DNA of 64,000 nucleotides from DAOSCP01 sp035379625 (GTDB taxonomy: Bacteria > Bacteroidota > Ignavibacteria > Ignavibacteriales > DAOSCP01): the NCBI GenBank assembly GCA_035379625.1, contig DAOSVM010000006.1, positions 30,285-94,284 on the forward strand, read 5' to 3'. Position numbers and translations under genes: made by a program. Numbering within the stretch: position 1 is the stretch's first letter; every line of letters starts with the position of its first letter. This document shows positions 36,143-47,500 of this stretch, in pieces. The notes beneath the pieces were generated by a model, which saw only the letters and a program-made list of their open reading frames with translations, was not told the DNA's origin and did no database searches.

Positions 36143-36707
36143 TAGCTCAGACAGTGTAAGCTTAAAGCCCGTGCGCCGTGCGGCGCACGGGCAGGCTAAC
36201 GCCCAAAATTTTTCCCCAATACATTCCAATTAATTTTACCAATTTATTTTAATATTTTTACATTTAGCAAAATAACTAAATATTGTTTAATTATTCTTTT
36301 GTATGCTTAATGATAAATACAAAATTAAACATAATATCGTTATAATTATACATCAGATATTACAATAAAATTGCGTTTAAGATATATTATTAATTTTCAA
36401 TAATATATATACAAAAACAATATAATTGCTTATACGATATAATTGTAAATACAATCATATTATATAGAAATCAGAAATAAATATAAAAATATGCAAGATT
36501 ACATATTAGATTTAACAAAAAAAATCAGTCAAACATACAATCTGCACTGCATTTTGACGCTGCATTATAAGAGATGTGGAATTATGAAACTGTTAAGCTA
36601 CACTTTGTAAGGTGATAATGAAAAGATTTTTAGCGGGCCGTTCCGGCCCGCTGCCCCTTGCAGCTTTCCACAAGCTGCAAGGGGCTATACCTATACTGTC
36701 TGAGCTA
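36143..36707. mobile_element. Repeat element B: inverted copy of the hairpin/iteron family
   Basis: 565 bp in opposite orientation to A and C. The left end TAGCTCAGACAGTGTAAGC is followed by GCCCGTGCGC-CGTGCG-GCGCACGGGC (36167-36192) and the GGCTAACGCCC stretch shared with A and C. The right end has GCGGGCCG-TTC-CGGCCCGC (36633-36651), GCCCCTTGCAGCTT with perfect 14-base complement (36653-36685), and ACTGTCTGAGCTA. Iterons are seen on the minus strand at 36452, 36435 and 36418 (17-base steps) with weaker ones further left. The GGTGATAA and CTTTGTAAGG segment (about 36603-36618) is shared with element C. No protein is encoded. Confidence 0.78.
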
Positions 36708-36875
36708 TATTATTCCTGTATCTTATCAAAAATGTAAAAAAAATATTAATAATATTGTAAAATTGCTGCTATAAAAAATTAGTAGCAAAATTAATAATAA
36801 TTTAATACTGTAATGAGAAAATTGATAATAATTATGATTATATTACATTAAAACAAATCATTTATAAGGAATCAA
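36708..36875. other. AT-rich leader before the secreted T9SS protein
   Basis: 168 bases of nearly pure A/T. Apart from an AAGGA ribosome site close to the ATG I see no defined structure. It must include the promoter, since element B and a terminator lie upstream. Confidence 0.4.
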
Positions 36876-38330
36876 ATGAAAAAAATCATACTTTTATTGT
36901 TTACTACTATTATTATTTTTTCACAAGAACTAAGAGTAACCGATATGAATGGTTATTCTGTAGAAAAACCACAAATGGCTATACATAATGGCTTAGTGCA
37001 TCTAACCTACGCTACAAATTATAGGTATTATCAGTTTCCTTTAACTGGACCAATCGCCCCTATTTCAAATCCAAAAAATATTTTTCCTTACCAATGGGGA
37101 CCAACAAACGTTTCAATTGCAGCTGGTGGTAATTATGTATCTTCTTTGATTATTGATTACTTAAGCACTTCAGGAAAATTTATCCTATACAATTTTTTTT
37201 CAAATGATATTGGCAATAATTGGTCGATTGAACAACTTGTTGATACTGTTGAAATTTCAAGCTCTTTGACTTTAAGAAGTGATCTTCCAAAAGTTTTAAG
37301 TACTCATGATGGTAATTTTTACTATTTATGGTTCAATTTTCATAAACAAAATGCAAATTCTCAATTAATGTTTAGTAATAACTTTGGTTATATTAAAAAA
37401 GAAATTGGTGACACAAATTACGAAGATGTAGTTAATATGACAGTTCGTAAAATTATTAATCAGGATTATATTGCAATAACCTATGCTTATAATTCAATTG
37501 GTAAAACTAATGCATATTTTGTGATATCCACTGACGGTGGCAATACTTTTAGCCAACCTAAAATATTTTTTAGTGATACTAATAGTATGGGATATACTAA
37601 TGTCGAGCAAACTTGGGTTAAAATTATGCCCGATTTAAGCATATTTACAGCAATCTCTTATTCTAAAATGACATTTGGTCAGCCTGGACAACACGAATGG
37701 CAGGGTGGTACATATTTATTTAAATCTACTAATTTAGGAAATTCGTGGGAACCATATTTACAAATTGATACTGTTTATGAATATTATCATTCAATATTTG
37801 ATATGACAGATGAAAAAGTTATTGTTAAACTTTGCAGATATGATAACATGTACTTAAAAACAACAATAGATTGTCAAAATTGGTCTGTTTCAGATAACCT
37901 ACTTTCTATTGATAGCTTGCAAATATACAGTCCTACGATGATATTAGATAATAATAAAGCAGCAACCGCATGGATTGATTATAGAACAGGTCATCCAGAA
38001 ATTTATTACAGATATGTAGATATTCCGCAAGCGCCTGTATCTGTAATTTCAAGTAATAATAAGATTGAAAACTTTATACTATATCAAAATTATCCAAATC
38101 CATTTAACCCAAGTACTATCATAAAATTTGTTAACAATAAAAGTCAGAACATCAAAATATCTGTTTATGATATAATGGGAAAAAAAGTTGCTAATTTATT
38201 AGATAAACATTTTAGTGCAGGCTCATATGAAATTAATTTTATCCCAAATAATTTAAATTCAGGAGTATATTTTGCAGTCGTTGAAACACCAAATTTTAAA
38301 AAGTCTATAAAAATGGTTTATTTGAAATAA
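36876..38330 (+). CDS. Secreted sialidase-like propeller protein with T9SS type A tail
   Basis: 484 residues. Signal peptide 1-17 (ending IIIFSQ). The body carries repeated propeller/BNR-like segments (STDGGNTFSQP, STNLGNSWEP, ATAWIDYRTGHPEIYYRY), as in sialidase-fold proteins, but I cannot identify a full catalytic set. The last 85 residues are a T9SS sorting domain: QNYPNPFNPSTIIKF, then ISVYDIMGKKVANLL and SGVYFAVVE, ending KSIKMVYLK. It is presumably exported and anchored at the cell surface by T9SS. It has its own terminator and stands alone. Confidence 0.75.
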   Translation: MKKIILLLFTTIIIFSQELRVTDMNGYSVEKPQMAIHNGLVHLTYATNYRYYQFPLTGPIAPISNPKNIFPYQWGPTNVSIAAGGNYVSSLIIDYLSTSGKFILYNFFSNDIGNNWSIEQLVDTVEISSSLTLRSDLPKVLSTHDGNFYYLWFNFHKQNANSQLMFSNNFGYIKKEIGDTNYEDVVNMTVRKIINQDYIAITYAYNSIGKTNAYFVISTDGGNTFSQPKIFFSDTNSMGYTNVEQTWVKIMPDLSIFTAISYSKMTFGQPGQHEWQGGTYLFKSTNLGNSWEPYLQIDTVYEYYHSIFDMTDEKVIVKLCRYDNMYLKTTIDCQNWSVSDNLLSIDSLQIYSPTMILDNNKAATAWIDYRTGHPEIYYRYVDIPQAPVSVISSNNKIENFILYQNYPNPFNPSTIIKFVNNKSQNIKISVYDIMGKKVANLLDKHFSAGSYEINFIPNNLNSGVYFAVVETPNFKKSIKMVYLK

Positions 38331-38348
38331 TTAAAAAAAAATAAATAT

Positions 38349-38377
38349 AAAAAAGCTGCCTTCAAGGCAGCTTTTTT
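38349..38377 (+). terminator. Rho-independent terminator
   Basis: AAAAAGCTGCC-TTCAA-GGCAGCTTTTTT. Long perfect stem with T-run. Confidence 0.92.
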
Positions 38378-38485
38378 AATGTAATTTAAATTATTGTTAT
38401 TCATATGTTAAGTAATGTTAAAATTTATTTTTATATTTAAAATAAAATATTTATATTGTGATATATAAACAATAAAAGGTAGTAT

Positions 38486-39829
38486 ATGTTACCCCAAAAA
38501 AATGACACATTTTGGAGAAACCTTGTTACAGGTAAAATCGAACATGAATTTAATTTTATGGTTGCTAGTCTACTTGTAAAAAGATTAAATTTAACTACTT
38601 ATTTCGACCCTTCTGAAGAAACCATAAGTAAATGTATTGATGAAGTATATGATTTTTTTACAAAGTATCAAAAATTTTTAAATAAAGATATAATTCCATT
38701 GCTTGGTATTCCAAGTATTATGCAACTTATGACAGTTGAGCAGGCAAAAGAAGAAATTAAAAAGGGAAAAAATTTAATTATTGCCGGAAATGAAAAAATA
38801 CTATCTGCTTTACCAGCCGGTAATTGGATAGCTGGTACAAGTAATTCTTTCATTGATAAAAACTCGTGTATAACAACTGATGATTTATTGTTTGTAAATG
38901 AACTACCATACTACATTGAAAATATAAAAATTGAAGAATTTACAGAAAATAATATTCAAAATATAAATAGAAATTCCTACGATAATGGCTTTACAATATT
39001 AATTTTACCATTTGAAAGTAAAATACATATTAAATATGCAAAAAATGCAGCGTTCTTTGAAAGTATTTATACATCACCTATAATAGGTTGGATAGCTGGA
39101 GATATTGATAATTCCCGAGCAAAAATATTTAATGGTAAAGAGCTTACATCATCATCTCATAAAGGCATTGCAATGTATTGCGAACTACCCAAAGATAAAA
39201 CTGCAAAATTAAGTATAATAAATTTGTTTAAACCAAATTTAAATTATAAAATTGAATTTTTAGAAGATAGTTTCTACATTAATGAAGCCTTAGTAAACGG
39301 TAAAAAAGTTAAATTTTTAGAATTTTTAAAAAGCATGAATTACGATATAAAAAACCCGCTTACAGCAAATTTGTATGGTTCCTTCATAAATGTAAGCTTT
39401 AAAGAAATTATTAATGACAATATTTATATGTACGCCCCTGTTTTCAAAGGAACTGAATACCATTTATCGATACCTATAAGTAATTACGTAGATGAATTTA
39501 ATTCAATAGAACAAATAAACGCTAACCCAGTATTTAGTTGTCATTGTATATTAAATTATAAATATTCGGAGTTAGAAGGGAAAAAATTAAATAATTTTTA
39601 TGGACCGTCTACATATGGAGAAATAGGCTATATTTTACTAAATCAGACAGTAGCATATTTAGAAATATTAAAAAAAAGCTGTCTTGTAAGGCAGCTTATT
39701 TTATTTAGCTCAGACAGTATAGGCATAGCCTCTTGCGGCTTGTGCCAAGCCGCAAGAGGCAGCGGGCCGGAACGGCCCGCTAAAACTCTTTCTTTATCAC
39801 CTTACAAAGAGCGGTGCTTTATGGCCTAA
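38486..39829 (+). CDS. Conserved protein of unknown function, 3' end running into repeat element C
   Basis: The frame encodes 447 residues with no signal peptide; the protein is probably cytoplasmic. The segment KNLIIAGNEKILSALPAGNW (about 92-111) and IAGTS look like the core of a widespread uncharacterised family (possibly DUF6976; not verified here). The body is mostly alpha/beta with no recognised catalytic site. The natural protein seems to end near LNQTVAYLEILKK (residue about 395). After that the frame reads through a terminator-like hairpin (39677-39697) and then 120 bases of element C, giving a low-complexity, Arg/Pro/Cys-rich tail (ARGSGPERPAKT). The tail is unlikely to be ancestral. 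The gene stands alone. Confidence 0.6.
   Translation: MLPQKNDTFWRNLVTGKIEHEFNFMVASLLVKRLNLTTYFDPSEETISKCIDEVYDFFTKYQKFLNKDIIPLLGIPSIMQLMTVEQAKEEIKKGKNLIIAGNEKILSALPAGNWIAGTSNSFIDKNSCITTDDLLFVNELPYYIENIKIEEFTENNIQNINRNSYDNGFTILILPFESKIHIKYAKNAAFFESIYTSPIIGWIAGDIDNSRAKIFNGKELTSSSHKGIAMYCELPKDKTAKLSIINLFKPNLNYKIEFLEDSFYINEALVNGKKVKFLEFLKSMNYDIKNPLTANLYGSFINVSFKEIINDNIYMYAPVFKGTEYHLSIPISNYVDEFNSIEQINANPVFSCHCILNYKYSELEGKKLNNFYGPSTYGEIGYILLNQTVAYLEILKKSCLVRQLILFSSDSIGIASCGLCQAARGSGPERPAKTLSLSPYKERCFMA
39675..39705 (+). terminator. Probable terminator of the upstream gene, now read through in frame
   Basis: AAGCTGTC-TTGTA-GGCAGCTT-like hairpin (AAGCTGTCTT pairs with AAGGCAGCTT with one wobble), followed by ATTTTATTT. 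Element C begins directly after. Confidence 0.6.
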
Positions 39830-40235
39830 ATATTCAAATCTTTCCAAAATACGCGGCAGCTTACAATTGATGCGATTTTTTTTTATAATATAACTGCATT
39901 CCCAATTATATCGTAAAATCAATTATATTGTATTTACAAATATATTATTAAAAATTACTAATATATCGTATATACAATTATATTACAAATACAAATATAT
40001 TTTTAAAAAAAAGAATATATCGAAAATACAATTATATCGTAATTACGAAAATATTTTAATATTTTTAAAGTTTGGTATTACTTTGGAAAATTTTTAATCA
40101 ATAGTTATATTGGTAGATGTATAAATGTTGTATATGGTTGATATTATGTAAGATATGGTTTAATTAGTGAAATATATTTTGGGCGTTAGCCCGCCCGTGC
40201 GGCGCACGGGCTTTAAGCTTACACTGTCCGAGCTA
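39706..40235. mobile_element. Repeat element C: best-preserved hairpin/iteron element
   Basis: 530 bp between convergent genes. Left end TAGCTCAGACAGTATAGGC; right end GCTTACACTGTCCGAGCTA. The left hairpins are GCCTCTTGCGGCTT with a perfect 14-base complement (39727-39759) and AGCGGGCCG-GAA-CGGCCCGCT (39760-39780); the right hairpin is GCCCGTGC-GGC-GCACGGGC (40193-40211). Core iterons have GTA-like centres at 39913/39930, 39968/39985 and 40022/40039: three units stepped by 54-55 bases, each with two iterons 17 bases apart. That spacing matches element A exactly. Flanking TA at both ends. Its right end lies 8 bases from the stop of the minus-strand PLP enzyme gene. Confidence 0.82.
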
Positions 40236-40243
40236 ATGAAGTA

Positions 40244-41440
40244 CTATAAAACTAACTTTGCTTTTTCTAAACCATTATTCAAATCTTCTAGTAAATCATT
40301 AATATCTTCAATCCCAACTGATATTCTAATTAAACCATCTGTTATTCCACTTTTTAGCCTTTGTTCTACAGGGACACTCGCATGCGTCATGCTGGCAGGG
40401 TGTTGAATTAAAGATTCGACGCCACCTAAACTAACAGCTAATTGAAATAAATTCAAATTATTCATAAGTTCAACACCTGTTCTAAGACCACCTTTAATTT
40501 CACATGAAATTACGGCGCCTGGACCTTTAGCTTGTTTATCGTGGATATTTTTATTAGGATGATTTGGTAAACCTGGAAAATAAACCTTTTCAATTAATGG
40601 ATGATTAGCTAAAAATTCTGCAACTTTTTGAGCATTAAAATTATGTTTTTCCATTCTGACAGATAATGTTTTAACACCACGATGGATTAGAAATGAATTG
40701 AACGGGTCAATAACTCCACCAGTTTGATTTAAAGTTTTACGCATTAAAGTGTACATATCTTGATCTTTAACAACTACAATTCCAGCAATAACATCAGCAT
40801 GGCCATTTATATATTTTGACATACTATGTAAAACAACATCTGCTCCTAATAATAATGGTTTTTGTAAAGCCGGACTCATAAAAGCATTATCAACTACAAG
40901 TAAAGCACCATATTGGTGAGCCAATTTTGCCAATTCTTCTATATCGCTAATATCTAAAGTTGGGTTCCCAGGAGTTTCTATATAGACTAATTTAGTATTC
41001 TTTCTTTTTAATGAATTTTCAACAATATTTAAATCGCTTGTATTAATGAAAGTAGATTCAATGTTAAATTTAGCAAAAATAGTATCAAGAAGAGTAATGG
41101 TAGGTCCATATAAACTATGCGAAGCAACGACATGATCACCAGTCTTTAATAATGAAGCAAAAACAGTATGAATAGCAGCCATACCACTAGCGCAACCAAG
41201 AGCTTTATAACCGCCTTCCAAAGATGCAATCGAATTTTCCATAGCTTCAATTGTTGGATTATTAAGCCTTGTGTAATTATAACCTTTAATCTTTCCAGCA
41301 AAAATATTTGCTCCTTGTTCAGCATTATCGAAACGAAAAGTAGATGTTTGATAAATTGGTGGGACTACCGGGCCAAATTCGTAATCTTCTATCCCTGCGT
41401 GGATACATAGAGTATCAAAATTTTTGAAATTGTTTGACAT
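40244..41440 (-). CDS. PLP-dependent trans-sulfuration enzyme (Cys/Met metabolism family)
   Basis: 398 residues. Fold type I PLP enzyme with NYTRLNNPTIEAMEN, LGCASGMAAIHTVFA, ETPGNPTLDISDI, VDNAFMSPALQKPL and the PLP-lysine motif SMSKYINGHADVIAG. The C-terminal LGGVESLIQHPASMTHASV and RISVGIEDINDLLEDL are typical of cystathionine gamma-synthase, gamma-lyase and methionine gamma-lyase. The exact reaction cannot be fixed from these motifs; the Cys that marks typical methionine gamma-lyases after LYG is Pro here, arguing against that assignment. It is transcribed toward element C. Confidence 0.85.
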   Translation of the reverse strand: MSNNFKNFDTLCIHAGIEDYEFGPVVPPIYQTSTFRFDNAEQGANIFAGKIKGYNYTRLNNPTIEAMENSIASLEGGYKALGCASGMAAIHTVFASLLKTGDHVVASHSLYGPTITLLDTIFAKFNIESTFINTSDLNIVENSLKRKNTKLVYIETPGNPTLDISDIEELAKLAHQYGALLVVDNAFMSPALQKPLLLGADVVLHSMSKYINGHADVIAGIVVVKDQDMYTLMRKTLNQTGGVIDPFNSFLIHRGVKTLSVRMEKHNFNAQKVAEFLANHPLIEKVYFPGLPNHPNKNIHDKQAKGPGAVISCEIKGGLRTGVELMNNLNLFQLAVSLGGVESLIQHPASMTHASVPVEQRLKSGITDGLIRISVGIEDINDLLEDLNNGLEKAKLVL

Positions 41441-41589
41441 TAAAAAACTCCTAATATTTTTTTTATTTGAAATTAATATAAATATATTTTAATTTTCTTT
41501 AAATTTATTTTTGAAATAAATTTATATTGCATAATTAAACAATTATTTTTATCTTTTTTATATTTCAATAATAACTTATTGAGTGGGTT

Positions 41590-44500
41590 ATGGGGACATC
41601 TGGTAAAAAATTAAATAAAATTTATCTAATATTTGCTCTTACAACGTTTATAATTGTTAGTATGCATATATATTTTATTAGGCTAAGGCAAAACGAAGAG
41701 GTTAAAACACTTATTAATGAAAAAAACAAAGAATTAGAATTAAAATTAAATAATTATTTAAACAATATAAATAAGTTTTCCATAAAATTTACTAATACCG
41801 ATTATGTTAGAAATATAGTTTTTAAAAATAAAGAAGATAAGATAATTGATGTTGCAACAACAGTTGATGGAATATTTATTATTAACGCTAAAAATAAATT
41901 GTTATTAAGTTATTTAGGTAAAGAAATTAAAAATACTCCTACTAACGAAAATAAAATTTTAAAACAAATAACCGAAATTCAAAATTCTTTACAAATAAAA
42001 GATAATAAGAATTTTTACAGTTTTTTTTATGAACTTAACGGCAAACCAATATATTATACATTTAATAGACTAAATGATGAGAATAATAAATTAAGTGCTT
42101 TTGTTATTACCGCTAAAATAATTGATGATTTTAATAAAATAATTGACCTTGATACTTTTAGCTATTATAAAACTTCAAAAAATCTTTATGAACAATTAAG
42201 TCAAGATAATGAAATTATTGGGAATAAATATACTCTCTACTATCCTTTCTATTCTTATGGAAGGAATGATTCGTTAATTTTTGTTAAAGCAGTTTTTGAG
42301 TATAATAATAAAGATTACAACCCATATAAAAATTATATTGTTATTTTAGCAAATATTATAATTTTAGTAATATTACTTTATTTGATTTATACAATAATAC
42401 ATCGCACTTTTAATAAAGATATAAAAAAATTATCGGATAAAATTGAAAAATTTAACAGCGATCATATTTATGATCCTTTTGAATTAGAAAATGATAATTT
42501 ATTAAAAAAATTATCTGAAGTTGTTAATATTTTAATGCGAAATTACAATACTATAAATTTGGAGTGTAGAGAAAATAAATCAATTCTAGAAGCTATAAAA
42601 ATTCAAAAATATATAGGGTTTGCTATTTTTGATAAAGAAACTGGTAAAATTATAGACTACAACGAAGCATTCCCATCAATATTAAAGTTACATAGTAATA
42701 TTATAGAAATAAAAACCATTTATGATATTTTACAGATCAATGAACCATCATCTAGTTTTTTAGTTAATTTATTTATTGGACAAAAGGAGATAAAAACTGA
42801 TAATGACAATAAAATAAATGTTCTATCTTTTGCTAAAGAAATTGAAAATAGCAATTTATGTGTTATTTCAATTATTGATAATACAGAAAACATAAAAACA
42901 CAATATGAATTGGAAAATTTGAGAAATGATTATAATAGATTTTTAGCAATAACTCATGTTTTACTTAAAACAAATAATATTTTTGAACTTCAAGCAGCAA
43001 TAAAAGATGAAATTGCTCAATATTTAAATTGTGATGGTATTGAGATATATCAAGTCATGGAAAGTCATAAATCTATTACTATATTAAATAATGCTATTAA
43101 TGGTGAGTTAAGCAATGATATCTCTTATAGTATACTCGAAATTTTCCAAGAACTTAATACAAATCACATCACTTTAATTAATGGGGAATATAATTCCTCC
43201 AAATTTTTGGGAACAAATTATAAATATACAGAACTGTTTGCTATTGTTGTTAATGATAAAGTTATGCTCCTTATAGGATTATTTAATCATGATTCAAATA
43301 TTGATAATGTAGAGTTGTTTAATGAAATAGTGAGTCTTATCGGTATTGTTATCGAAATAGCCGTTTATCATTATAAAAATCAAGGAGAGCTTAAAGAACA
43401 AAGTCTATTGAATTTGAAATTAGAAAAAGAAATTGATGTTAAAATAAAGGAATTAGAAAATGTTAACAAGCAGTTGCAAGAAGAAATAAATAATAGAAAA
43501 ACTTATGAAAAGCTCCAAGATGCTTTATTTAAAATTTCAGATAGTTTTACATATTCTAAAACAATAACAGAATTATTTCAAAATCTTCATCAGATTTTAT
43601 CAGATTTGATGTATGCAAAGAATTTTTATATAGCTTTTTATGATGAAAGTACAAACTTCTTATCTTATCCTTATTTTGTTGATGAATACGATGATCCACC
43701 TGCACCAGAACCATTAGGGAAAGGGTTAACGGCGTATACTTTAAGACAAAAAGAAATGGTACACGTTAATGAAAGTGAGATTTATACTTTAGCTGAAAAA
43801 AATGAAATAGAAATATTAGGGAGTGTATCTAAAGATTGGGTCGGTGTACCTCTAATTGTAGATGGTAAAGCCGAAGGGGCACTAGTTATTCAAATTTACA
43901 CTGATGATTACAAGTATACAAAAAATGATGAATATATTTTAAATTACATAGCGCAAAATATATCAAAGTCATTAAAAAGTTTATATGATGCGCAAAAGTT
44001 AAGAGATTCTGAATTATTATTTAGAACTATATGGGATAATTCTGCTGATGGAATGCGACTAACTGATGCAAGGGGATATATAGTAGATGTTAATGAAGCT
44101 TTTTGTAAAATAACAGGCATACCTAAAAATGAATTGTTAGGCAAATTATTTGAAGATATTTATGATAATGAAGACAATCGTCGTAATGAAAGCTTAAAAA
44201 GATATTGTGAGAGATTTGCAAAAAGAGAAATTAAAAACTTATTTGATGTTAAAGTAAAATTCAAATCTGGTAAAGAATTATTTCTTGAAATATCAAACTC
44301 TTTTATTACACATCCAAATGGAGAAACATTATTACTTTCAATTTTTAGAGATGTAACCGCAAAAGTTTTAAGTAATGAGCAAAATAAATTGTTATCCCAA
44401 ACATTGCAGAGTATTAGTGAAGCTGTTACTATTTGTGACGAAAACGATAATTTGATATTTGTTAATGAAGCTTTTGAAAAACTATATGGATATAGAAAAG

Positions 44501-47500
44501 ACGAGGTAGTAGGCAAAAATATTTCAATTTTGAGACCTAATGATTTGAAGGAATTCAAAGAAGTAAAAATTCAAACTGAGCATGGAAGTTGGCGTGGAGT
44601 TCTTTATAACGTTAAAAAAGATGGGACTGTTTTTCCAATAAGATTATCAACTTCGACGGTAAAAGATCAGACTGGTAAAATAATTGCATTAATAGGTATT
44701 GCAGAAGATATTACCGAAGAAATTAAATTACAAGAAAGAGAAAGAGAATTACAACATAAAAAAGAAAAGTTGCAGCATTGTATTAGTGATATAACGAAAC
44801 TAGACTTTACAAACTATCAAAAATCTGTTGAAAAAATACTTATTCTTTCAAGTGGAACTTTGGGAGTTGATAGAGCTAAAATTTGGCTTTTAGAAGATGA
44901 TTTGCAAGGAGTTTGTAACTTTGATTGGGATAATATTTCAAAGAAATTTTTATCCCCTGATACTATAAATTTCAATCATTTTAAAGATTTTTTGAAATTT
45001 TTAAATGAAAAGCAATATGTAGATCATGATATTATTAAAAATGAGACTAAATTAAAAAATGTAAATTTACCTTACAAATACGAAAAATCATTTATTGATA
45101 TCCCGATTTTTAGCGCAAATAAAATTATTGCAATTTTAAGATTTATAAATTACTCAGAAAAGGATTTTATTCCTGATGAATATGAATTTGCTCAAAATGT
45201 TGCATATATAATAGCTATTGCTATACAAAATAAATTAAGAAATGAATTACAAAAACAACTTGAAGAAAATGAAATAAAATTCCGTTCTTTAGTACAAGAT
45301 TCATCTGATATTATTAATATTATTGATGAAAACGGTAGGATTATGTACACAAGTCCTTCTGTTACAAAAGTTTTAGGTTACCAACCAGAAGAAATGAACG
45401 GTAAAATAATTTTTGAATTTATGCATCCTGATAGTTTTAATGAAAATAAGATCTTCTTTAGGGAATTAAAATATAATAAAATAAAAGATAGTAAGTCCTT
45501 AGAATTAAAAATTAAAAATAAAAATAATGTATGGATCTATGTAGAGACAGTTATCAACAATATGCTTAATAATCCGTTTATACATGGTATAGTATGCAAT
45601 ACAAGAGATATTACAGATAGAAAACAGATTGAGAATAAGCTTAAAGAGATTAATGATAATCTTGAGCAAATTGTTTACCAAAGAACACATGAATTGGAAA
45701 ATGTAGTTAATCAATTACGAGTAAAAAATGAATTCCAAGATTTTATTACTCTGATAACAGCTGAATTTGTTAACACTACCTATTCTAATTTGGATATAAA
45801 TATTGAAAAACTTTTAAATAAAATTTGCCAAAAAATTGAATATGAACGAATTATAATTTTAAAGATTGATGAAAAAACACAAAATTTAATAGATGAATAT
45901 TCATATTCAATTTTCGAGGATGATTCTGATGATAGGTTTTTAATGGGAGATACATTAGTTAGTCTTGGAGCAGAAGTTTTCAATGTACTTATAAATTCAA
46001 ATAAAGATTTCTATTTATATAAAGTGGATGAAGCAAATGTAAGAGTTAAGGAAATTATGGATAAGATGTTGGCGAAAGTTTTGGTATTTATTGAGATAAA
46101 ATTACAAAATAAAACTTATGGTTATATTGCTTTAAGTTGTAAAACAAAAGTTAATGAAATTGATAATGATAAATTACAATTGTTAAAGATAGTAGCAGAG
46201 TTAATTATTTCGACAATTCAAAGAGCAAAAGCAGAATATGAAACACAAAGAATGTTAAATATTTTAGAATCTTCAAATAATGAAATATTTATCTACAATT
46301 ATGAAGATTTTACATATGAATATGCCAATAGAAGTGCATTGAAAAAAATAGGTATTAGTAAAGAAGAGTTAAAAAACTATAAACCTATAGATTTTATGCC
46401 AGAATTTGATGAAGAATCATTAAAAATAGCAATTCAACCTTTGTTAGATGGGCATAAAAATTCTGTCACACTACAAACTTATCATTCAAAAATTGATGGT
46501 GAATTTTATCCGGTAGAAATTACATTAATTGCTCTTAAGGAAGATAATAAGCATATTATATTACACGAAAGTAGGGATATTAGTGATAGAATTAAAGCCC
46601 AAGAACTTTTATGGCAAAAAGAACAAGAATATAGGTCCTTAATTGAATCATTAGAAGCTAATGTATGGAGAATGGATCCAGAGAATTTCATATTCAAGTT
46701 TGTTAGTAAAGGTATAGAAAATATTTTAGGATATACAATAAAAGAGTGGTTAAATACTGAGAATATTTTTATCAATTCTTTATATCCTGATGATAAAGAA
46801 TATGTAATAAATGAACTAAAAAGTGTAATTAAGACAAATCAAAACAAAGAAATTGAATATAGGTTATATCGTAAAGATGGACAGATTGTATGGGTTTTAG
46901 ATAATATAAGACCTGCGTTACAAATGTTATATCCTGGGGAGATTGTTGGTGTAATGACAGATATTACAAATAAAAAAATAATTGAACAACAAATCAAGCA
47001 ATCTGAGGCTAACTTAAAAGCAATATTTAATAATAGTGTTCAAGGATTTATGCTTTTAGGTATAGATTATGAAATCATAGAACACAATATTATTGCTGAT
47101 AATTTTGCTGAGATGATATTAAATAAAAAATTTGAAAAAGGAGAAAGTTTTATAACTTTACTCGAAGTAATAGATCAGAAAGACCAGATAGAAAAGATTA
47201 TTAAAGCTTTTGAACAAACTTTGAATGGGCAAAGCGTAACCATGGATGCTGCATTATATTGCAAAGAAAACATTTTGCATTGGTATGAAATGAGTTTTAC
47301 ACCAGTTGTTTCAGATGGAGTTATTAAAGTAGTTTGTTTAAGTTTTATAGAAGTAACTGAAAGGAAAAAAGCTGTTGAAGCATTACAACAAAGCGAAGAA
47401 AGATTTAGAAATCTTGTTCAGAATTCTTCAGACCTTATTTTAATAATGGATAGTAATGGAATAATTAAATATGCTAGTCCGTCAATAACAAGAGTAATTG

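Noticed and set aside
39640..39665. TCAGACAGT in the 38486 gene as a further repeat-family end
   Set aside because: Only nine bases match and the surrounding sequence does not follow the family; probably coincidence.
39905..40050. Regular 54-55-base spacing in the element cores as a possible CRISPR array
   Set aside because: The repeated unit is only about 17 bases and degenerate, the stretches between repeats are similar to each other rather than unique, and no cas genes are present.
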